Shown piece by piece: positions 57,138 through 64,000 of a DNA stretch of 64,000 nt. Every line of letters starts with the position of its first letter. Position 1 is the first letter of the stretch. The notes below the pieces were generated by a model. It ran no database searches and was not told the DNA's origin. It saw only the letters and a list, made by a program, of their open reading frames with translations. Position numbers and translations under genes: made by a program. This DNA is from Alphaproteobacteria bacterium (GTDB lineage: Bacteria > Pseudomonadota > Alphaproteobacteria > Micavibrionales > Micavibrionaceae), in contig JAGNLJ010000002.1 in assembly GCA_017999645.1 (NCBI GenBank), positions 124,001-188,000 on the forward strand, given 5' to 3'.

Positions 57138-58713
57138 CACACTTGGTATTCTTCTGGTTTATGCTGCATGGCTTGCCTTCGCGACGAAGCGCACGGCGAC
57201 CTATCTCCATATCTATCAGCAAGAGGAATATGACAGCGGGCGTTTCCTGCGCTGGATGGCCCGTAGCGGCGCCATCGACACACGCTTTACGCTCGTTCTT
57301 CTCATCATTGACGCTTTCTGGCTGCTGTTTCCTTCGCCCTGGTATATTTTCCTGTTTTTCATAGCATTTGCCGCTGCCGCCGTCCTCGAGGACGACCCGC
57401 GTCATGCCGCGAAAAAGAAACTCGTCCTGACGCCACGTGCGCAACGCATTCTGTTCCTGACCGTCGTTCTCTCCGCCCTGATGGCGACATGGTTCCTGGT
57501 TTTCTATTTCCCGTTCTTCTGGATTTTGAACGTCCAGTTCATCCCGTTCGTGATGCTGGTCGCCAATCTAGCTCTCACGCCTTATGAGAACCACGTCCAG
57601 AAAAAATACTGGGACCAGGCGCGCCGAAAACTCGTTGATCTCAAGCCCGTCACAGTGGGTATTACCGGCTCGTTCGGCAAAACATCGGTCAAGCACATCC
57701 TCGGCCATATCCTGAAAACCCACGCGCCGACGCTGGTGACGCCGGGCAGTGTAAACACACCCATGGGCATTACACGCATCATCCGCGAACAGCTCGAAGA
57801 CAATCACAAATTCTTCGTCGTCGAGATGGGCGCTTACGGTCCCGGATCGATCGAGCGCCTTTGCCGTCTTGCACCGCCGGATATGGGCATCATCACCGCC
57901 GTCGGCCACGCACATTACGAACGCTTCAGAACTATCGAAACGGTTGCCAAAGCCAAATTTGAGCTGGCGCAGGCCGTGCTCGATAAAAAAGGCAAGGTCA
58001 TCACGCATGAAAAGCCGCTGGATATCGAGTACGCCAAAATCAAAACTCGTGAAAACCGCGCACACTTTATAATCGTCGGTGAAACGCCGGTGAGCGACGC
58101 GATTATCGAGCGCGCAGAACAACTGTCCGAAGGCTTGCGGGTTTTTATCCGCTGGAACGGCGATAGTTATAGGCTGGAGGCACCGCTCTACGGCCTGCAC
58201 CATGCGCAGAATATCGCGCTGGCTTTTACCGCCGCTGTGACTTTAGGTATCCCCGCTGAAAATGCCGTAACCGCCCTCAAATCCGTGCCGCAGATCACAC
58301 ACAGGCTGGAGGTCAAAAAACCCGGCGACGGCACGACGCTCATTGACGACGCATTCAACTCCAATCCGGTCGGCTTCGCCTCGGCGCTTGATCTGTTGCC
58401 CGTTCTCGGTCGGCAGGGACGCAAAATCCTCATCACGCCCGGCATGGTCGAGCTCGGCGAGGCACACGCCGAGGAGCATGAAAAAATCGGCAAGAAGGCC
58501 GGCGAAACCTGCGATGTCATCATTATCGTGCAAGGCAAGCGCATCCCGACTTTCATCCAGGGCATCCGCGCCACCGGTAACGACAAGGCTATTGTCGAGG
58601 TCGATACGTTTCAGCAGGCGAATGCGTGGCTGGACCAGAACCGCAAGGACGGCGACGTGATTTTGATTGAAAACGATTTGCCCGATCTTTACGAGCGCAA
58701 ACTAAAAATTTAA
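57121..58713 (+). CDS. Membrane-anchored MurF-like Mur ligase
   Basis: A 530-residue protein. The first 150 residues hold about five membrane helices (near 5-21, 55-72, 74-90, 109-128, 133-152). A Mur ligase follows: P-loop GITGSFGKTSVKHIL (180-194), FFVVEMGAYGPGSIERLC, GHAHYERF (middle domain, ribose and Mg contacts), and a C-terminal binding domain beginning ITHRLEV with DDAFNSNPVGF. MurF normally adds D-Ala-D-Ala to UDP-MurNAc-tripeptide in the cytoplasm and has no membrane part. The real murF is probably upstream of murD, outside this window, so this would be an extra or alternative ligase. Similar membrane-fused Mur ligases come to mind from Firmicutes. Confidence 0.85.
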   Translation: MPAFASTLGILLVYAAWLAFATKRTATYLHIYQQEEYDSGRFLRWMARSGAIDTRFTLVLLIIDAFWLLFPSPWYIFLFFIAFAAAAVLEDDPRHAAKKKLVLTPRAQRILFLTVVLSALMATWFLVFYFPFFWILNVQFIPFVMLVANLALTPYENHVQKKYWDQARRKLVDLKPVTVGITGSFGKTSVKHILGHILKTHAPTLVTPGSVNTPMGITRIIREQLEDNHKFFVVEMGAYGPGSIERLCRLAPPDMGIITAVGHAHYERFRTIETVAKAKFELAQAVLDKKGKVITHEKPLDIEYAKIKTRENRAHFIIVGETPVSDAIIERAEQLSEGLRVFIRWNGDSYRLEAPLYGLHHAQNIALAFTAAVTLGIPAENAVTALKSVPQITHRLEVKKPGDGTTLIDDAFNSNPVGFASALDLLPVLGRQGRKILITPGMVELGEAHAEEHEKIGKKAGETCDVIIIVQGKRIPTFIQGIRATGNDKAIVEVDTFQQANAWLDQNRKDGDVILIENDLPDLYERKLKI

Positions 58714-59564
58714 CGCTCGCCGACGATATTTATTTCCCAGCGCAGATTGATACCAAGCTGTTCCTTGGCGCGGCGGCGGATTTCCTCGCCGAGATTTTCG
58801 AGGTCGGTGGCTGTGGCGCTCCCCGTATTGATCATAAAATTCGAATGCATCGGCGACATCTGCGCCCCGCCGATCTTTAATTCGTGACCGCCAACTTTCT
58901 GCACGATTTGCCAAGCCTTCAACTCACCGGCGGGATTGGCAAAGGTCGAGCCGCCGGTCTTTTCACGGATTGGCTGCGTTTCATTTCTCTTAGTTTTAAT
59001 TTCATTCATACGTGCCTTGACGGTTTCATAATCCTCGCGCTTGCCCTTGAAAATCGCGGATGTAAATATTGTTCCTTTCGGCGGATCAGTGTGACGATAC
59101 GTCATGTGCAATTGCTCGGGCACCAGTTTTGTTATCACGCCCTGTCGTGAAACCGCATTCACGCCAGTCAGCACGTCCTTCACTTCCGTGCCATAAGCGC
59201 CCGCGTTCATGCGCAGCGCGCCGCCGACGCAGCCCGGAATGCCTGACAGAAATTCTAGCCCGCCAATGCTGGCTTTCACCGCCGCCGCCGCGACCGAGCC
59301 ATTCAGCGCGCCCGCGCCCGCCTCGATATAATCGCCAAGCACCTTGATTTCCGAGAATTCCTTGCCTAGTTGTACCGTGACGCCGCGGATGCCGCCGTCG
59401 CGGATGATCGTGTTGGCAAGACCGCCTAGCACCGTGATATCGCCATCATATTCCTTTAAAAACTGCGCGAGTTCGTCAGCATTTGCCGGGCGCAATAACT
59501 GATCCGCATTACCACCGCAGCCGAACCAGGTTTCACTGCCGAGCGGGACGTTTTCAATGATCAC
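58710..59564 (-). CDS. murB: UDP-N-acetylenolpyruvoylglucosamine reductase
   Basis: A 284-residue FAD enzyme that makes UDP-MurNAc. The FAD part has [15 protein letters not shown] and [37 protein letters not shown] and the catalytic Ser region [12 protein letters not shown] follow, with [17 protein letters not shown] near the C-terminus. It overlaps murC by 4 bases and is convergent with the Mur-ligase cassette, overlapping by 4 bases. Confidence 0.96.
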   Translation of the reverse strand: MIIENVPLGSETWFGCGGNADQLLRPANADELAQFLKEYDGDITVLGGLANTIIRDGGIRGVTVQLGKEFSEIKVLGDYIEAGAGALNGSVAAAAVKASIGGLEFLSGIPGCVGGALRMNAGAYGTEVKDVLTGVNAVSRQGVITKLVPEQLHMTYRHTDPPKGTIFTSAIFKGKREDYETVKARMNEIKTKRNETQPIREKTGGSTFANPAGELKAWQIVQKVGGHELKIGGAQMSPMHSNFMINTGSATATDLENLGEEIRRRAKEQLGINLRWEINIVGER

Positions 59565-61021
59565 GCCGCGTTTCCTTTGGCACGGGCGAAAAGCGGCTCA
59601 AGCTCTTCCGGTAATGCATAGGCCCAATAGGTAATATCGCCCGCGCCGAGGCAAATTACGTAATCGCCCGGCTGCGCCATCGATGCCACGCGCCGCGCCA
59701 GTTCATCCTTGCCGGAGAGCGGCAGAACATGGCGGTGGCCGTGTTTCCTGATGCCCTCGACCAGCGACTCGCGGCTCACGCCTTCAATCGGCTGCTCGCC
59801 CGCCGTGTAAACATCGGCAACGATCACGCTGTCGGCCTCGTTGAAACACGTGCAGAAATCCTCGAACAGATCATGAAGCCTTGTGAATCTGTGCGGCTGC
59901 ATGACGGCGATCACGCGCCCGCCATTTTCCGCCACCATCATCCGCGCGGTTTTCAGAACAGTCTCGATCTCGACCGGGTGATGCGCATAGTCATCAATCA
60001 CCGTGACGCCCGCCGCCTCGCCCGTCTTGGTAAATCTTCTTTTGACGCCCGTAAATCCGGCCAGCGCCTTTTTCATGATCGGCGGCGCGACCTTCATCTC
60101 GCAGGCCACTGCCAGCGCGACGAGCGAATTCTGCACATTATGATGTCCCGGCATCGGCAGGTGCACGTCCTTCAGAATCAGTTCTTTATTATTATTCAGC
60201 TTCGGCGCAAACGTCACATCGAACAGGCTGCCGTTGGCGCCACTGCGGATATTCGACGCATGCACATCGGCCTGCGGGTTAAATCCATACGTAATAACTT
60301 TGCGATCCTGGATCGTGGGGATCAACGCCTGAACTTCAGGGTGATCCATGCACAGCACAGCATAGCCATAGAACGGGACATTATGAATGAACTGGCGGTA
60401 GGCTTCTTTCACCTTTTCGAAATCGCCGTAATGATCGAGGTGCTCGGGGTCGATATTCGTGACCACCGCCACGCTCGCGGGCAAATGCGTGAAGGTGCCG
60501 TCGCTCTCATCGGCCTCTACCACCATCCACTCGCTTTTGCCGAGGCGGATATTGTTGCCGTAGGCGTTGACGATGCCGCCATTGATAACGGTCGGGTCAA
60601 AGCCTGCGATCTCCATCATCTGGCCGACCATCGATGTCGTCGTCGTTTTTCCATGCGTACCCGCCACCGCGACGGCCGATTTCAGCCTCATCAGTTCCGC
60701 GAGCATTTCGGCACGGCGTACGATGGGGATATTTTTCGCGCGGGCGGCTTTCAGCTCGGGGTTGTCATTCTTGACTGCGGACGAAATTACAACTGCGGCG
60801 GCAATTTTTCCATTTTCTGTGGCGATATTCTTTGCGTCATGACCTATCGCGACCTTGATGCCGCGCTCCCTCAAACGTTTTACGTTTGCGCTATCGGACA
60901 GATCGGATCCCTGTACCGCGTAACCGAGCACAGACAAAATCTCGGCGATACCGCTCATGCCGATGCCGCCGATGCCGATGAAATGCAATATGCCGATATC
61001 CGCAGGTATCCCGCGCATCAT
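59561..61021 (-). CDS. murC: UDP-N-acetylmuramate-L-alanine ligase
   Basis: A 486-residue ATP-dependent ligase adding L-Ala to UDP-MurNAc. [17 protein letters not shown] (13-29) binds UDP and [11 protein letters not shown] (121-131) binds [14 protein letters not shown] and [13 protein letters not shown] in the middle domain and [10 protein letters not shown] in the C-terminal domain are complete. It lies between murG and murB in the dcw operon. Confidence 0.97.
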   Translation of the reverse strand: MMRGIPADIGILHFIGIGGIGMSGIAEILSVLGYAVQGSDLSDSANVKRLRERGIKVAIGHDAKNIATENGKIAAAVVISSAVKNDNPELKAARAKNIPIVRRAEMLAELMRLKSAVAVAGTHGKTTTTSMVGQMMEIAGFDPTVINGGIVNAYGNNIRLGKSEWMVVEADESDGTFTHLPASVAVVTNIDPEHLDHYGDFEKVKEAYRQFIHNVPFYGYAVLCMDHPEVQALIPTIQDRKVITYGFNPQADVHASNIRSGANGSLFDVTFAPKLNNNKELILKDVHLPMPGHHNVQNSLVALAVACEMKVAPPIMKKALAGFTGVKRRFTKTGEAAGVTVIDDYAHHPVEIETVLKTARMMVAENGGRVIAVMQPHRFTRLHDLFEDFCTCFNEADSVIVADVYTAGEQPIEGVSRESLVEGIRKHGHRHVLPLSGKDELARRVASMAQPGDYVICLGAGDITYWAYALPEELEPLFARAKGNAA

Positions 61022-61043
61022 GACTTTAATCCTTCAAGAAAAA

Positions 61044-62150
61044 TCAGTCTCCCCAGCCGCTAACCATCGCGGTGACCAGGTTGCCGAGCTTACGCGCGGC
61101 ATCCGGCTTCCCGCAGCTTCTCGATTTTTCGGCCGCCCGGAAGAGAATGGAGGGATTTTGCAGGAAAGTCTCGATTCTTGCAAGCAGGGCCTCGGTGGTG
61201 AAACCGCCCTCGGCCATGACCCACGCCCCGCCTGCGTCAGCCACCGTTTCAGCGTTCATTTTCTGCTGCTGGTCCTTATGGTGTGGATACGGCACGAATA
61301 TCGCCGGGCGGCCCGCCGTGGTGACTTCAGCGACTGTGCTGGCACCGGAACGGCCTATAATAAGATGGGCTTTGGATAATTCCCCGGCGACATCATCGAA
61401 GAACGACCTTAAATCGCACTTGATGCCCGCCACTTCATAAGTCCGGCGCACGGATTCCATGTCGTCCTGGCGGCATTGCTGTACCACATAGAGTCTCTGG
61501 CGGTATTCGGCAGAAAGTTTAGCGAGTGTCTGTGGCACGATGTCGCTGAATACTTTTGCTCCTAATGATCCACCCATGACAAAAATTCTGAGCGGTGTTT
61601 CATGGCCGAGATTAGGATAAGGCTGGGTATAGAGCGCCGCGATGTCCGGGCGCACGGGATTGCCGGTAACGACAGCACGCATGCGCTCACTGTCATCAAG
61701 CCCCTGCACGACAGGAAGTGACAGCGCAATGCGCGCCGCCTTGCGCGCAAGGAATGCATTCGCGTTGCCGATGATGGCGTTCTGCTCATGGATGATCGTG
61801 GGCACGCCCATTTTCTGCGCAGCGTAAACGGCAGGAACGGATGGATAACCGCCAAAACCGACCACCAATTTCGGTTTCAGTTTCATAATCAGCATCAGTG
61901 CCTGTCCGAAACCCATGCCAAGATTGGCCGCACCCTTGATCTTGCCCATAGCTCCGGCTGAGAAAGTGCCCGAACGCAAAACATGCGCGGGAATTTCACC
62001 AAACATATGCTGGTATTTCATACCGCGCTCGTCGGTCGCAAGTTCAATGCGATATCCGCGCGACTGGAGATCCTCGGCCAGCGCCTGCGCCGGGGTCATG
62101 TGCCCACCTGTGCCACCGCTGCTGAGAAGAATGAGATTACCCTGTTTCAT
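61044..62150 (-). CDS. murG: Lipid II synthase MurG
   Basis: A 368-residue peripheral membrane glycosyltransferase that adds GlcNAc to lipid I. The N-terminal LSSGGTGGHMTPAQALAEDL and FGGYPSVPAVYAAQ match the acceptor side. The C-terminal MGGSLGAKVFSD, IIGRSGASTVAEVTTAGRPAIFVPYPH and the HKDQQQKMNAETV segment form the UDP-GlcNAc site. It starts 4 bases inside the end of ftsW. Confidence 0.96.
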   Translation of the reverse strand: MKQGNLILLSSGGTGGHMTPAQALAEDLQSRGYRIELATDERGMKYQHMFGEIPAHVLRSGTFSAGAMGKIKGAANLGMGFGQALMLIMKLKPKLVVGFGGYPSVPAVYAAQKMGVPTIIHEQNAIIGNANAFLARKAARIALSLPVVQGLDDSERMRAVVTGNPVRPDIAALYTQPYPNLGHETPLRIFVMGGSLGAKVFSDIVPQTLAKLSAEYRQRLYVVQQCRQDDMESVRRTYEVAGIKCDLRSFFDDVAGELSKAHLIIGRSGASTVAEVTTAGRPAIFVPYPHHKDQQQKMNAETVADAGGAWVMAEGGFTTEALLARIETFLQNPSILFRAAEKSRSCGKPDAARKLGNLVTAMVSGWGD

Positions 62151-63319
62151 GGCTGGTTCCCTGCCTCTAAAACCCGCGTTCTTGATGACATGCCTGCGCG
62201 TGCGACGCTGCCCCGTGCCTGGCGGCGTGTCAATGCCAGCACCGCGCCCATTGAAAATCCGAGCGAGAGAATGGACGAGCCGCCGTAACTGATGAAAGGC
62301 AGTGTCATGCCCTTGGCGGGCAAAATATTCATCGCCGAGCCCATATGGACCAGCGCCTGCAGGCCGAACATCGTCAGCAATCCGCCCACTGCCAGCACCG
62401 CGAACATATTGTCACTGGTTGTCAGGCGGTTGAGCCCGCGCCACATGATAAATCCAAAGACCGCGATAATGATCAACACGAACCACAATCCCATTTCCTC
62501 GCCCGCGACGGAAAAAATAAAATCGGCATGGGCGTCGGGCAAACCGCTTTTTACCGTGCCCTGCCCCGGGCCGGTACCCGCAATGCCGCCATTCTGAAAG
62601 GCTTCAAGCGAACGGTCGACTTGATAATTGTCGCCGCTTTCGGGTTTAAAAAATCTGTCGACGCGGTAACGTACGTGTTCGAAGAAGAGATAAGCACATC
62701 CCAGGCATGCCGCGCCGATAGCACCGAAAATCGCAAGAATGCGGAAACGAAAACCGGCGAGAAATATCTGCGATGCCCAGATACAAGTGACGACAATTGT
62801 CATGCCGAGGTCGGGCTGCAGCATCAGCAATCCTACCGTCAGGAAGCAAAGGCCCGCCGCAATAAGATTGCCCGGGAATTTCGCGTTTTCCTTCTGCCGC
62901 GACATGAACCATGCCGCAACGATAGCGAAAGACGGCTTCGCAAGCTCGCTGGGCTGCAGTGAAAAACCAAACAGGTGAATCCAGCGCTGCGCGCCCTTGA
63001 TCTCCACCCCGTGAAACAGCACGACGATCATAGCCACAAGACTGGCAATAAATAGAATACTTGCCGCGCGCCAGATCATGCGCGGGCTGAGCATAGAAAT
63101 ACCAATCAGCAGACCAAGCGCAGGGACCAGCATCATGAGATGACGTTTGAGGAAATGATATGAATTAAGGCCAAGCGTTTCCGCAACCGGTGGACTCGCT
63201 GTGCTTACTAGCACAATTCCAAAAACGATGAGAAGGATGAATGCTGCGAGCAGGCCGCGATCCACTGTCCACCACCAGCGACCTAAAAACGACGTATCGG
63301 TTCTTGAGAACATACTCAT
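62147..63319 (-). CDS. ftsW: Division SEDS polymerase FtsW
   Basis: A 390-residue membrane protein with about ten helices that polymerises lipid II at the septum with PBP3. GLPDAHADFIFSVAGEEMGL carries the essential Asp, and ILPAKGMTLPFISYGGSS is typical. It is the second SEDS protein of the window (RodA at 26-27 kb). Its start overlaps the murD stop by 4 bases. Confidence 0.96.
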   Translation of the reverse strand: MSMFSRTDTSFLGRWWWTVDRGLLAAFILLIVFGIVLVSTASPPVAETLGLNSYHFLKRHLMMLVPALGLLIGISMLSPRMIWRAASILFIASLVAMIVVLFHGVEIKGAQRWIHLFGFSLQPSELAKPSFAIVAAWFMSRQKENAKFPGNLIAAGLCFLTVGLLMLQPDLGMTIVVTCIWASQIFLAGFRFRILAIFGAIGAACLGCAYLFFEHVRYRVDRFFKPESGDNYQVDRSLEAFQNGGIAGTGPGQGTVKSGLPDAHADFIFSVAGEEMGLWFVLIIIAVFGFIMWRGLNRLTTSDNMFAVLAVGGLLTMFGLQALVHMGSAMNILPAKGMTLPFISYGGSSILSLGFSMGAVLALTRRQARGSVARAGMSSRTRVLEAGNQP

Positions 63320-64000
63320 GCCGCCGCGCTCTCCTCAAGGCTATTCACAATGTTTGTGAAAGCATCGCCGCGTTCTTCATAAGATAAAAACTGGTCAAAC
63401 GACGCACAGGCAGGTGCGAGCAAAACCGTTGCCGGAGGATTTTTCTGTGCGGCCATGTGCGCCGCCCGTACCGCCGCATCCAGCGTTCTGTTCTTATGAT
63501 GCATAACATTATTTTTTTTCATCCAGGCGGCGAAATCATCTATTGATTCCCCGATAAGGAACGATTCCCGCACCCGGCCTGCCAGCTTTTCAAGGCCGTT
63601 CAGCCCACCCTCTTTTGGCCTGCCCCCGGCAATCCAGTATATATTATCGTAGCTGGACAGCGCTTTCGATGCAGCCTCGGCGTTCGTCGCCTTGCTGTCA
63701 TTAATATATGTAACGTTATTTATGGTCCGCACGGGAAACTGGCGGTGCGCCAGGCCAGGAAATGTCTGCATCCCTGCAAAAATTTCTTCATCTAACAACG
63801 CCGCCGCGCTGCAGGCATGATAAGCGGCAATCGCGTTCTGCAGATTGTGTTCGCCCTTCAGCATCATGTTGTCCTTAATTTTTTCAACCTCATCTTTCAC
63901 CGAAAATGAAATGACAAGACGATGGCCAGCAGCCTTGAGCTGTTTCAGGATTTTGCTTGAAGGATCATCATCGCAGCTAATGATGGCCACACCCTGCCCC
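63316..64000 (-). CDS. murD: UDP-N-acetylmuramoylalanine-D-glutamate ligase, N-terminal part outside
   Basis: The C-terminal 227 or so residues of MurD, continuing past the right edge (the frame reads through GQGVAIISCDDD at the end). The late middle domain and C-terminal domain are visible: LKGEHNLQNAIAAYHAC, FPGLAHRQFPVRTINNVTYINDSKATNAEAA (phosphate site with the catalytic-domain Asp-Ser-Lys-Ala-Thr-Asn), YWIAGGRPKEGGL and LLAPACASFDQFLSYEERGDAF. It joins D-Glu to UDP-MurNAc-L-Ala. The N-terminal half, including the P-loop, is not in the window. Confidence 0.95.
   Translation of the reverse strand, partial: GQGVAIISCDDDPSSKILKQLKAAGHRLVISFSVKDEVEKIKDNMMLKGEHNLQNAIAAYHACSAAALLDEEIFAGMQTFPGLAHRQFPVRTINNVTYINDSKATNAEAASKALSSYDNIYWIAGGRPKEGGLNGLEKLAGRVRESFLIGESIDDFAAWMKKNNVMHHKNRTLDAAVRAAHMAAQKNPPATVLLAPACASFDQFLSYEERGDAFTNIVNSLEESAAA

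Noticed and set aside
59729..61063. 444-codon open frame on the plus strand opposite murC
   Set aside because: It covers an intact murC on the other strand, has no ribosome site and its translation is His/Arg-rich nonsense.

Overview
The window is a piece of an alphaproteobacterial chromosome of moderate-to-high GC. The evidence is the alphaproteobacterial dcw order (murD, ftsW, murG, murC, murB, ddl, ftsQ, ftsA, ftsZ, lpxC, then bamD, recN, ligA), the three-gene transhydrogenase (pntAA, pntAB, pntB), the F1-ATPase zeta inhibitor (DUF1476), the 41-residue L36 protein and a phage holin of the gene-transfer-agent 3TM type. I cannot place it below class with confidence; an uncultured Rhodospirillales- or Micavibrionales-like lineage is a guess.

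Left part (1-6.45 kb): a partial TPR protein, two exported proteins of unknown function (one with an HExxH motif), YggT, FolD, a two-domain isocitrate dehydrogenase and the NhaA antiporter. From 6.47 to about 22.3 kb lies a compact podovirus-type phage module, nearly all on the minus strand: S24 repressor, portal, scaffold, capsid, tail adaptor and nozzle, an internal-protein candidate, terminase and an unusually rich set of wall-degrading enzymes. No integrase, replication or tail-fibre gene is visible. The repressor is flanked by a plausible operator (ATAGGAA-N4-TTCYTAT), and a second copy lies inside a good promoter for the capsid operon. A PilZ (c-di-GMP receptor-like) gene sits on the opposite strand inside the structural genes, with its own terminator, as a moron.

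Middle part (22.4-49.4 kb): pyrE and nadK, purC, the ATPase zeta subunit, a bolA-grxD pair in which both proteins have lost a signature residue, and the cell-shape operon mreB-mreC-mreD-mrdA-rodA. Then come rpmJ, a cyclic-nucleotide-binding EAL phosphodiesterase facing a CHASE2 adenylate/guanylate cyclase, and a LapB/C/E-like type I secretion operon that ends in that cyclase. The pnt operon with two small followers, ligA, recN and bamD complete this part.

Right part (49.6-64 kb): the division and envelope cluster lpxC to murD. It is read on the minus strand except for a two-gene plus-strand cassette between ddl and murB, which encodes an alpha/beta hydrolase and a membrane-anchored MurF-like Mur ligase. 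The adjacent Ddl is itself unusual: it has a low-complexity insert and an atypical active-site loop. These three genes are my best candidate for an under-described system (a non-standard D-Ala-D-Ala/MurF-type branch). The phage module with its own switch and its lysin plus membrane-protein pairs is the second candidate. Several palindromic dispersed repeats lie between genes. No tRNA, rRNA, CRISPR array or insertion sequence was seen.
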